Source: Pseudomonadota bacterium (lineage in GTDB: Bacteria; Pseudomonadota; Gammaproteobacteria; Xanthomonadales; Xanthomonadaceae). From it: a DNA stretch of 10,663 nucleotides. Location: contig JAFADB010000190.1 in NCBI GenBank assembly GCA_023425225.1, forward strand, positions 1 to 10,663. The letters are read 5' to 3'. Positions 5,753-10,663 of this stretch are shown one piece after another. The notes under the pieces are model-generated. The model was not told where the DNA came from. It made no database searches and was given only the letters and a program-made list of their open reading frames with translations. Made by a program: the position numbers and the translations under genes. How positions within the stretch are numbered: position 1 is the first letter of the stretch; the number at the start of each line of letters is the position of its first letter.

Positions 5753-5770
5753 CAGCAGCATCCGTGCCAA
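5753..5770 (-). promoter_or_regulatory. Sigma-54 (RpoN) promoter of the VRPSA-repeat gene
   Basis: On the minus strand TTGGCACGGATGCTGCT. It has the obligatory GG (5767-5768) and GC (5755-5756) exactly 10 nt apart. Against the consensus TGGCACG-N4-TTGC the only difference is C for the first T of the -12 element. The predicted transcription start is near 5743, leaving an A/T-rich leader of about 136 nt before ATG 5607. The orientation points only to the VRPSA-repeat gene. Confidence 0.75.
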
Positions 5771-5804
5771 TCGCATCTGCTTGAATTACAAGGTTTTTGC
5801 TGGA

Positions 5805-5865
5805 AGCGGACGTGTCCGCTGGCGGACAGCCGGACACCGCACGCCGGCCGCGGGCGGACATCCGC
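5805..5865. promoter_or_regulatory. Cluster of CGGAC/GTCCG half-sites, probable activator (bEBP) binding sites
   Basis: Perfect palindrome AGCGGAC-GT-GTCCGCT (5805-5820, 7-bp arms), two direct CGGACA copies (5823-5828 and 5831-5836), and a second palindrome GCGGA-CA-TCCGC (5854-5865). They lie at about -62 to -122 relative to the predicted sigma-54 start, the usual distance for enhancer sites of NtrC-type activators. They also lie upstream of the divergent M16 gene and could affect it. Confidence 0.6.
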
Positions 5866-5870
5866 GGTCT

Positions 5871-6126
5871 CCGGGTGGCATTGCCGCCATGGGCGTGCGG
5901 GCCGTAACCGACGCCAATGGGGTGTGCATGCCCTGCGCAGGGCCGGACGGCCAGGCCGGCGTGCCGGCGCCGCGTTGCCGACGCGTCCGGAGTGGCCTGC
6001 CGGGCGCACGCCATGGTCGTCAGGGCCCATCCCGATGCCGTCATGGCCTCTGGCATGGGCGGCCGCGCGAGGGGCGGGCTACGATGTGCGGCTGCTCTCC
6101 CCCAATTCCCTGAACAAGGAAATCCG
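5871..6126. other. Upstream region of the M16 peptidase gene
   Basis: About 250 bp without a convincing gene; open frames here have poor protein character. It is rich in short GC palindromes, such as CCCTGCGCAGGG near 5930 and a GCCCAT/ATGGGC pair at about 6035-6060. A -10-like TACGAT at 6080-6085 and the ribosome site AAGGAA at about 6116-6121 serve the M16 gene. No GG-N10-GC sigma-54 element was found on the plus strand here. Confidence 0.4.
6080..6085 (+). promoter_or_regulatory. -10 box candidate for the M16 peptidase gene
   Basis: GGGCTACGATG context with TACGAT (4 of 6), giving a leader of about 35 nt to ATG 6127. It resembles the box before the exported protein gene at 1050-1055. No clear -35. 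Confidence 0.35.
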
Positions 6127-8985
6127 ATGCGTGCACCCTCATTCCCGCGCGCGGCGCTGCTGGCCGTGGCCTTGTCCACCGTGCTGGGCACCGCCTTCGC
6201 ACCGGTGCCGGCGCAGGCCAGGGCCACCGCGCCTGCCAAGGTCGACATTCCCTATGAGGAATTCACCCTGCCCAACGGCCTGCGGGTGATCGTGCACACC
6301 GACCGCAAGGCGCCGATCGTGGCGGTCAACGTCTGGTACCACGTCGGTGCCAAGGACGAGCCGGCCGGGCGCACCGGCTTCGCGCACCTGTTCGAGCACC
6401 TGATGTTCCAGGGCAGCGAGAACCACGACGGCGAGTTCTTCGAGCCGTTCAAGCAGGTCGGCGCCACCAACCAGAACGGCACCACCAATTCCGACCGCAC
6501 CAACTATTTCGAGAACGTGCCGACCACCGCGCTGGACATGGCGCTGTGGATGGAATCGGACCGCATGGGCCACCTGCTCGGCGCGATCGACCAGAAGGCG
6601 CTGGACGAGCAGCGCGGCGTGGTGCAGAACGAGAAGCGCCAGGGCGAGAACCAGCCCTACGGCCAGGCCTGGGACGTGCTCACGCGCATGCTGTACCCGG
6701 CCAGCCACCCGTACCACCACGGCGTGATCGGCTCGATGAACGACCTCAATGCCGCCTCGCTGGACGACGTGAAGACCTGGTTCCGCACCTGGTACGGCCC
6801 CAACAACGCGGTGCTGGTGCTGGCCGGCGACATCGACGTGGCCACCGCCAGGGAAAAGGTGGCCCGCTACTTCGGCGACATCCCGGCCGGCCCGACCATG
6901 GCGCAGCCGGCGGTGGACGTGGCGCCGCTGGCCGCCTCCACGCGCAAGGTGATGACCGACAAGGTGCCGCAGGCACGCATCTACCGCGCCTGGAACGTGG
7001 CCCAGTTCGGCAGCGCCGACATCGACCGGCTGCAGCTGCTGGCCTATGTGCTCGGTGGCGCCAAGGCCTCGCGCCTGGACCAGCGCCTGCTGCACCAGGA
7101 ACAGCTGGTGGACCAGGTCAGCGCCGGCGCCTACGCCTCGCAGCTGGGCTCCAATTTCGTGGTGATGGCCACCGTCAAGCAGGGCGTGGACCCGGCCAGG
7201 GTCGAGGCGATCATCCAGCAGGAGATCGACCGGCTGGTCGCCGAGGGTCCCAGCGCCGAGGAGCTGGAGCGCGCCAAGACCACCGCCCGCGCCGGCTTCA
7301 TCCGCGGCATCGAGCGCATCGGCGGTTTCGGCGGCAAGGCCGACGCGCTGGCCGAATGCGCGGTGTTCACCGGCGATCCGGGCTGCTTCCGCACCTCGCT
7401 GGCCACGGTCGAGCACACCACCGCGGCCGACCTGCAGGCAGTGGGCCGCAGCTGGCTGGACAATGGCGATGCCACGCTGGTGATCGAGCCCGGCGCGCGC
7501 GTGGCGCTGCCGGAGGAGCCGGCGGTGACGCCGGCACCGTTCGCCCTGCCCAAGCCCGACCCGAAGTACACCACGCTGCCGACCACGGTCGACCGCACCG
7601 CCGGCGTGCCGCAGACCACTAGCTTCCCGGAGCTGAAGTTCCCGGCGCTGCAGCGCGCCACGCTGAAGAACGGCACCAAGGTCATCCTGGCCGAGCGCCA
7701 CGACATCCCGGTGGTGCAGTTCAGCTACGAATTCAACGGCGGCTTCACCGCCGACCAGGGCCGCAAGTCCGGTACCGCCAACTTCGCCCTGAGCATGCTC
7801 GACGAGGGCGCCGGCGAGCGCGGCTCGCTGGCCTTCGCCGATGCCGCCGAGTCGCTGGGCGCCAAGCTCGGCGCCGGCGCCTCGCTGGACGGCAGCAGCG
7901 CCTCGCTGTCGGCGCTGAAGGAGAACCTGGACCCGTCGCTGGCGCTGTTCGCCGACATGGTGCGGCGCCCGCGCTTCGAGCAGAAGGAGATCGACCGCAT
8001 CAAGGCCACCTGGATCGCCGGCATCGCCCAGGAGAAGGCGCAGCCCAACGGCGTGGCGATGCGCATCCTGCCGCCGCTGCTGTACGGCGAAGGCCATCCG
8101 TATGCGATCCCGTTCACCGGCAGCGGCACCGAATCGGCCATCGCCGCGCTGACCCGCGACGACCTGGTGGGCTTCCAGCGCGACTGGATCCGCCCGGAGA
8201 ACGCCACCCTGATCGTGGTCGGCGACACCACGCTCCAGCAGATCGTGCCGCAGCTGGAGCGCCACTTCGGCGACTGGAAGGGCGAAGGCACCGCGCCGGC
8301 GGCCAAGGTCCCGGCCGCGGTCGCGCGGCCGACGCAGCCGCGCGTGTACCTGATTGATCAGCCCGGCGCGGTGCAGGCCAACCTGTTCGCCGGCCAGGTG
8401 GTGCCGCCGACCACCGATCCGGGCGCCACCGGCTTCGACATCGCCAACGGCGTGCTCGGCGGCGACTTCACCTCGCGCCTGAACATGAACCTGCGCGAGG
8501 ACAAGCACTGGTCCTACGGTGCCCGCAGCCTGGCCTCCAACGCGCTGGGCCAGCGCCCGTGGATGGCGATCGCGCCGGTGCAGATCGACAAGACCGCCGA
8601 TGCGCTGAAGGAAATGAACAGGGAGATCGCCGCCTTCGCCGACGGCCAGCAGCCGCCCACCGCCGCCGAGGTCGAGCGCATCCGCAACATCCAGACCCTC
8701 AGCCTGCCGGGTGCCTACGAGACCGCCGGCGCGGTGCTGTCCACCATCGGCGGCATCGTCCGCTACGGCCGTCCGGACGACTACGTGTTCAAGCGCAAGG
8801 CCGAGATCGAGGCGATGACCCCCGACCAGGTGCGCCAGGCCGCGACCACGCTCGATCCGGGCGCGCTGACCTGGGTGGTGGTGGGCGACCTCGAGCAGAC
8901 CGAGCAGTCGGTGCGCGCGCTGGGGCTGGGCGAGGTGGTCATCGTCGATGCCGACGGCAAGCCGGTGCTGCCGGCCGCCAAGTGA
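6127..8985 (+). CDS. Exported two-domain M16 family zinc metallopeptidase
   Basis: 952-aa pitrilysin/insulinase-type peptidase of the M16B/C-like bacterial group, expected in the periplasm. A signal peptide (about 1-32, ALLAVALSTVLGTAFAPVPAQARA) precedes domain 1. The inverted zinc motif is intact: HLFEH (His87, Glu90, His91), with the distal zinc ligand Glu169 in VVQNEK about 78 residues later. Helper-domain sequences follow to about 480. The second M16 repeat starts at about 500 (ALQRATLKNGTKVILAERH). Its HxxEH position reads ANFALSMLDEG, so that half is non-catalytic, as is usual. FTSRLNMNLREDKHWSYGA (about 779-797) matches the conserved C-terminal R/Y substrate region. Cys411 and Cys420 may form a disulfide. 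Start 6127 is set by AAGGAA and the signal peptide. Likely role: degradation of small peptides; the natural substrate is unknown. Confidence 0.93.
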   Translation: MRAPSFPRAALLAVALSTVLGTAFAPVPAQARATAPAKVDIPYEEFTLPNGLRVIVHTDRKAPIVAVNVWYHVGAKDEPAGRTGFAHLFEHLMFQGSENHDGEFFEPFKQVGATNQNGTTNSDRTNYFENVPTTALDMALWMESDRMGHLLGAIDQKALDEQRGVVQNEKRQGENQPYGQAWDVLTRMLYPASHPYHHGVIGSMNDLNAASLDDVKTWFRTWYGPNNAVLVLAGDIDVATAREKVARYFGDIPAGPTMAQPAVDVAPLAASTRKVMTDKVPQARIYRAWNVAQFGSADIDRLQLLAYVLGGAKASRLDQRLLHQEQLVDQVSAGAYASQLGSNFVVMATVKQGVDPARVEAIIQQEIDRLVAEGPSAEELERAKTTARAGFIRGIERIGGFGGKADALAECAVFTGDPGCFRTSLATVEHTTAADLQAVGRSWLDNGDATLVIEPGARVALPEEPAVTPAPFALPKPDPKYTTLPTTVDRTAGVPQTTSFPELKFPALQRATLKNGTKVILAERHDIPVVQFSYEFNGGFTADQGRKSGTANFALSMLDEGAGERGSLAFADAAESLGAKLGAGASLDGSSASLSALKENLDPSLALFADMVRRPRFEQKEIDRIKATWIAGIAQEKAQPNGVAMRILPPLLYGEGHPYAIPFTGSGTESAIAALTRDDLVGFQRDWIRPENATLIVVGDTTLQQIVPQLERHFGDWKGEGTAPAAKVPAAVARPTQPRVYLIDQPGAVQANLFAGQVVPPTTDPGATGFDIANGVLGGDFTSRLNMNLREDKHWSYGARSLASNALGQRPWMAIAPVQIDKTADALKEMNREIAAFADGQQPPTAAEVERIRNIQTLSLPGAYETAGAVLSTIGGIVRYGRPDDYVFKRKAEIEAMTPDQVRQAATTLDPGALTWVVVGDLEQTEQSVRALGLGEVVIVDADGKPVLPAAK

Positions 8986-8990
8986 GGACC

Positions 8991-9027
8991 GCGTCGTGCC
9001 CGTGCCATCGTGGCGCGGGCGCGACGC
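8991..9027 (+). terminator. Long GC-rich hairpin after the M16 gene
   Basis: GCGTCGTGCCCGTGCCA (8991-9007) pairs over its full 17 nt with 9011-9027 around a TCG loop. The two non-Watson-Crick positions become G-U pairs in plus-strand RNA only. It begins 5 nt after the M16 stop. No T-run follows, so it is either an atypical terminator or a 3'-end stabiliser. A separate 10-bp palindrome GGCAATTGCC follows at 9028-9037. Confidence 0.5.
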
Positions 9028-9073
9028 GGCAATTGCCTCCGGCGCGGCGCGGCCGCGCTAGGATGGCGCCACC

Positions 9074-9087
9074 TTGATCCAGATCAA
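9074..9087 (+). promoter_or_regulatory. Perfect Fnr/Anr box before the universal stress gene
   Basis: TTGATCCAGATCAA matches TTGAT-N4-ATCAA exactly. Its centre (9080.5) is 41.5 bp before a predicted start at 9122, with CATATT (9110-9115, 4 of 6) in the -10 position. That is the class II activation layout used by Fnr/Anr/Crp-type regulators. It predicts induction under low oxygen. Confidence 0.8.
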
Positions 9088-9109
9088 CGCCGGTGCCGGT
9101 GCCGCGGGT

Positions 9110-9115
9110 CATATT
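9110..9115 (+). promoter_or_regulatory. -10 box of the universal stress gene
   Basis: CATATT at 9110-9115, correctly placed downstream of the Fnr/Anr box. No -35 is needed in a class II activated promoter. The leader is about 35 nt and contains the ribosome site AAGGGAG at about 9144-9150. Confidence 0.5.
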
Positions 9116-9156
9116 TGACCTGTGCTCCGTAGCGGCCCCATGTAAGGGAGTGAGTC

Positions 9157-9603
9157 ATGTACAAGCGCATCCTGATCGCCACCGATGGTTCCGAACTGGC
9201 CGCCAAGGGCCTCGAGCAAGGCCTGGCGCTGGCCGCCGCCCTGGGGTCCAGGGTCGACATCCTGACCGTGTCCGAGCCCTGGGCCATGGGCATGTACGAC
9301 GCGATGGGCTGGAGCGTGGGCTACCAGGCCACGCCCGAATACAAGAAGGAACGCGAGGAGGCCGCGCAGGCGATACTCAAGCCGGCGCTGGAGGCCGCGG
9401 CCAAGGCCGGCGTCGCCGCCGAATCGGTGCACGTGCTCGACCGCTACGCGGCCGACGGCATCATCGACACCGCCGCCGAGCGCGGTAACGACCTGATCGT
9501 GATGACCTCGCACGGCCGCCGCGGTATGAGCCGGGTGCTGCTGGGCAGCCAGACGGTGGAAGTGCTGACCCGCAGCACGGTGCCGGTGCTGGTGATCCGC
9601 TGA
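9157..9603 (+). CDS. Universal stress protein, UspA family, ATP-binding type
   Basis: Single Usp domain, 148 aa, cytoplasmic, normally a dimer. Motifs: N-terminal strand and Asp loop YKRILIATDGSELA (2-15), the strand VDILTVSEPW (33-42), DLIVMTSHGRRGMSRVLLGSQTVEVL (112-137) and the terminal strand TVPVLVIR. The TSHG-x9-GS segment (Gly120, Gly130, Ser131) fits the nucleotide loop of ATP-binding Usps, with Thr117 in place of the first glycine. A 15-25-residue insert (MGMYDAMGWSVGYQATPEYKKEREEA) lies in the variable region after strand 2. Shine-Dalgarno AGGGAG precedes ATG. The perfect Fnr/Anr box upstream suggests a role in low-oxygen survival, as known for Anr-controlled Usps in Pseudomonas. 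It is probably monocistronic, being followed by two strong hairpins. Confidence 0.95.
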   Translation: MYKRILIATDGSELAAKGLEQGLALAAALGSRVDILTVSEPWAMGMYDAMGWSVGYQATPEYKKEREEAAQAILKPALEAAAKAGVAAESVHVLDRYAADGIIDTAAERGNDLIVMTSHGRRGMSRVLLGSQTVEVLTRSTVPVLVIR

Positions 9604-9613
9604 GTGTGTGTGA

Positions 9614-9636
9614 CTCCGGCACCTTCGGGGCCGGAG
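9614..9636 (+). terminator. UUCG-capped hairpin after usp
   Basis: CTCCGGC plus CC (9614-9623) pairs with GG plus GCCGGAG (9628-9636) around a TTCG tetraloop closed by C-G, with a single bulged A (9621). It is an exceptionally stable RNA fold just after the stop and lies ahead of the true terminator. It probably protects the 3' end of the message. Confidence 0.5.
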
Positions 9637-9645
9637 CGAGGAAGG

Positions 9646-9675
9646 CAGAAGGCCGCACCCAGGTGCGGCCTTCTG
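9646..9675 (+). terminator. Intrinsic terminator of usp
   Basis: Perfect 14-bp inverted repeat CAGAAGGCCGCACC (9646-9659) / GGTGCGGCCTTCTG (9662-9675), followed by TTGTTCTGG, a moderate T-rich tail. Confidence 0.8.
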
Positions 9676-9780
9676 TTGTTCTGGTGAGACGCGGGGACGC
9701 GGGTGCGCTTTCCGGAAGGATGCTCGCTTCTGCCGCTGTCTCCCGACGCTTGATTACAAGATCAGGAATGGGCGGCAGTT

Positions 9781-9806
9781 CCCCCTCCCGCTTGCGGGAG
9801 AAGGGG
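9781..9806 (-). terminator. CCCTCCCGCTTGCGGGAG-type hairpin, 3' of the DUF2782 gene
   Basis: CCCC plus CTCCCGC (9781-9791) pairs with GCGGGAG (9794-9800), and after a bulged AA with GGGG (9803-9806). This form (CTCCCGC-TT-GCGGGAG) is a common intergenic element in Xanthomonadaceae and pseudomonads, so it may be a dispersed repeat as well as a terminator for the minus-strand gene. It has no T-run on either side. Confidence 0.45.
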
Positions 9807-9818
9807 GGCGCCGTTCCC

Positions 9819-10103
9819 TCACCAGCTGTAGAGCTTCCAGTACACCGGCGAGACACCGTCCTTGTCGTTGTCCATGCGGCCGTCGCCGTTCTTGTCGTAG
9901 AGGTAGTACGGCGCGCCGCGCGAGGGGGTGACCTTGACCATGCGCAGCTGCCCGGCCACGCGGTATTCCTCGACCGTGTCGCCGTTGTCCATCGTGCGCG
10001 TGGCCACGTCGGCGCCGCTCACGTCCATCGGCGGCGCGCCCAGCCCGCCGGTGCTGGCGCAACCGGCCAGCATCAACAGCGGTAACAGCATCAGGGCTTT
10101 CAT
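9819..10103 (-). CDS. DUF2782-family lipoprotein
   Basis: 94-aa lipoprotein. The signal peptide MKALMLLPLLMLAGC has a clear lipobox (LAGC, Cys15); Ala16 at +2 favours the outer membrane. A flexible Gly/Pro linker (17-30) leads to a DUF2782 domain: VEEYRVAGQLRMVKVTPSRGAPYYLYDKNGDGRMD (about 44-78). The family is small, of unknown function, and typically sits beside polA in gammaproteobacteria, as here (divergent, 91 bp apart). DKNGDGRMDNDKD (70-82) resembles an EF-hand/dockerin calcium loop (D70, N72, D74, D78). It ends in aromatic YWKLYSW. Shine-Dalgarno GGAGGGAG lies before ATG 10103, and a CATAAT box is upstream. Calcium binding is inference. Confidence 0.87.
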   Translation of the reverse strand: MKALMLLPLLMLAGCASTGGLGAPPMDVSGADVATRTMDNGDTVEEYRVAGQLRMVKVTPSRGAPYYLYDKNGDGRMDNDKDGVSPVYWKLYSW

Positions 10104-10134
10104 CGGGGTGCTCCCTCCATTCGAATGAAGGCCG

Positions 10135-10140
10135 ATTATG
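10135..10140 (-). promoter_or_regulatory. -10 box of the DUF2782 lipoprotein gene
   Basis: CATAAT on the minus strand (5 of 6), giving a leader of about 25 nt that contains the strong GGAGGGAG ribosome site. No -35 match. Confidence 0.45.
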
Positions 10141-10162
10141 CGCTGCCCGCAGCCGCCGGCGG

Positions 10163-10178
10163 GAGGCCCGCGGGCCTC
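10163..10178. repeat. Perfect 16-bp palindrome in the lipoprotein-polA gap
   Basis: GAGGCCCGCGGGCCTC is self-complementary over 16 bp without a spacer. It lies between the two divergent -10 boxes, where the polA -35 region would be. It could be an operator or simply a GC-rich cruciform sequence. Confidence 0.4.
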
Positions 10179-10182
10179 AGCG

Positions 10183-10188
10183 TAGAAT
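10183..10188 (+). promoter_or_regulatory. -10 box of polA, leaderless geometry
   Basis: TAGAAT (5 of 6) ends 6 nt before ATG 10195, so the first transcribed base should be the A of the start codon. No Shine-Dalgarno is present, and no -35 at 17 bp. Confidence 0.5.
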
Positions 10189-10194
10189 TGCGCG

Positions 10195-10663
10195 ATGAGC
10201 AGATTAGTCCTGATCGACGGGTCCAGTTACCTGTACCGCGCCTTCCATGCGCTGCCGCCGCTGACCAATGCGCAGGGCGAGCCGACCGGCGCGCTGTTCG
10301 GCGTGGTCAACATGCTGCGCGCGGTGCTGAAGGAAAAACCCGACTACGCCGCGTTCGTGGTCGATGCGCCGGGCCCGACTTTCCGCGAGGCGCTGTACCC
10401 GGACTACAAGGCCAACCGTCCGCCGATGCCCGACGACCTGCGCGCGCAGGTCGAGCCGATGATGCGCATCGTGCAGGCGCTTGGCCTGCCGATCGTGCGC
10501 GTGCCCGGCGTGGAGCCCGACGACGTGATCGGCACGCTGGCCCTGCGCGGCGCGGGCGACGGGCTGGACGTCACCGTCTCCACCAGCGACAAGGATTTCG
10601 CCCAGCTGGTGCGGCCGGGCATCGAGCTGGTCAACACCATGACCGGCAGCCGCATGGATTCGG
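10195..10663 (+). CDS. polA: DNA polymerase I, N-terminal 5'-3' exonuclease domain (truncated by window edge)
   Basis: PolA removes RNA primers and fills gaps during replication and excision repair. The first 156 codons are visible, all within the 5' nuclease (FEN-like) domain. The metal-binding and catalytic residues line up with the E. coli enzyme: Asp8 in LVLIDGSSYLYRAFHAL, Asp57 in FVVDAPGPTFREALYPDYKANRP (with Lys72 in YKANR), Glu107, Asp109 and Asp110 in GVEPDDVIGTLA, and Asp132 and Asp134 in STSDKDFAQLV. The nuclease domain therefore looks active. The gene continues past the right edge, so the proofreading and polymerase domains cannot be judged. It is divergent from the DUF2782 lipoprotein, a conserved pairing in gammaproteobacteria. 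The ATG is 6 nt after TAGAAT with no ribosome site, so translation is probably leaderless. Confidence 0.97.
   Translation, partial: MSRLVLIDGSSYLYRAFHALPPLTNAQGEPTGALFGVVNMLRAVLKEKPDYAAFVVDAPGPTFREALYPDYKANRPPMPDDLRAQVEPMMRIVQALGLPIVRVPGVEPDDVIGTLALRGAGDGLDVTVSTSDKDFAQLVRPGIELVNTMTGSRMDS

Noticed and set aside
5870..6100. Sigma-54 promoter toward the M16 gene
   Set aside because: TGGCATT and TGGCATG are present, but no GC occurs exactly 10 nt after the GG on the plus strand.
5715..6248. Possible small genes in the control region (177 codons minus, 110 codons plus)
   Set aside because: No ribosome sites and random-looking composition. They overlap the sigma-54 promoter, the half-site cluster and the M16 signal peptide.
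6139..8508. 789-codon open frame opposite the M16 peptidase gene
   Set aside because: Shadow of a high-GC gene: His/Arg/Gly-rich, no ribosome site, and no motif. The plus-strand M16 protein explains the region.
9750..9765. Second Fnr-like site, TTGATTACAAGATCAG
   Set aside because: The half-sites are 6 bp apart instead of 4 and the right half lacks the final A. It is not upstream of a gene start.

Overview
The window is ordinary chromosomal DNA from a high-GC gammaproteobacterium, most likely a member of the Xanthomonadaceae (Stenotrophomonas, Pseudoxanthomonas, Luteimonas or Lysobacter type). The reasons are an Ax21-family outer-membrane protein, a rhodanese-secB-gpsA run, a DUF2782 lipoprotein divergent from polA, and several promoters whose -10 box sits directly before the ATG. 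I see no insertion sequence, prophage, tRNA, rRNA or CRISPR array.

Layout. 1-247 (-): start of hemD (uroporphyrinogen-III synthase), cut by the window edge. 294-782 (+): YiiD_C-type hotdog thioesterase. 1081-1503 (+): small exported protein of unknown function. 1577-3673 (+): membrane-anchored rhodanese, secB (export chaperone) and gpsA (glycerol-3-phosphate dehydrogenase), followed by terminator-like hairpins. 3877-4455 (-): Ax21-like outer-membrane barrel with its own terminator. 4629-5108 (-): trmL (tRNA wobble-base 2'-O-methyltransferase). 5146-5607 (-): small exported protein with four VRPSA(E/S) repeats. 5608-6126: a 519-bp divergent control region. 6127-8985 (+): large exported two-domain M16 zinc peptidase. 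9157-9603 (+): universal stress protein behind a consensus Fnr/Anr box. 9819-10103 (-): DUF2782 lipoprotein. 10195 to the end (+): start of polA.

The most unusual part is 5146-5870. The gene for the exported VRPSA-repeat protein, whose function I do not recognise, has a near-consensus sigma-54 promoter (GG-N10-GC, TGGCACG-N4-CTGC) about 140 bp upstream. About 60-120 bp further upstream lies a cluster of CGGAC/GTCCG half-sites, including a perfect 7+7 palindrome. That is the usual layout of a sigma-54 gene with activator (bEBP) binding sites. A second, sigma-70-like promoter lies closer to the gene. On the other side of the control region is an exported M16 peptidase. This may be an undescribed regulated envelope or secreted-peptide module, but the link to the peptidase is only inference.

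Other regulatory signals are the perfect Fnr/Anr box before the universal stress gene, which suggests low-oxygen induction, and the -10 boxes 6-7 nt before the ATG of hemD, trmL and polA, which suggest leaderless mRNAs. Most of the remaining genes are housekeeping: haem synthesis, protein export, phospholipid precursor synthesis, tRNA modification and DNA repair.
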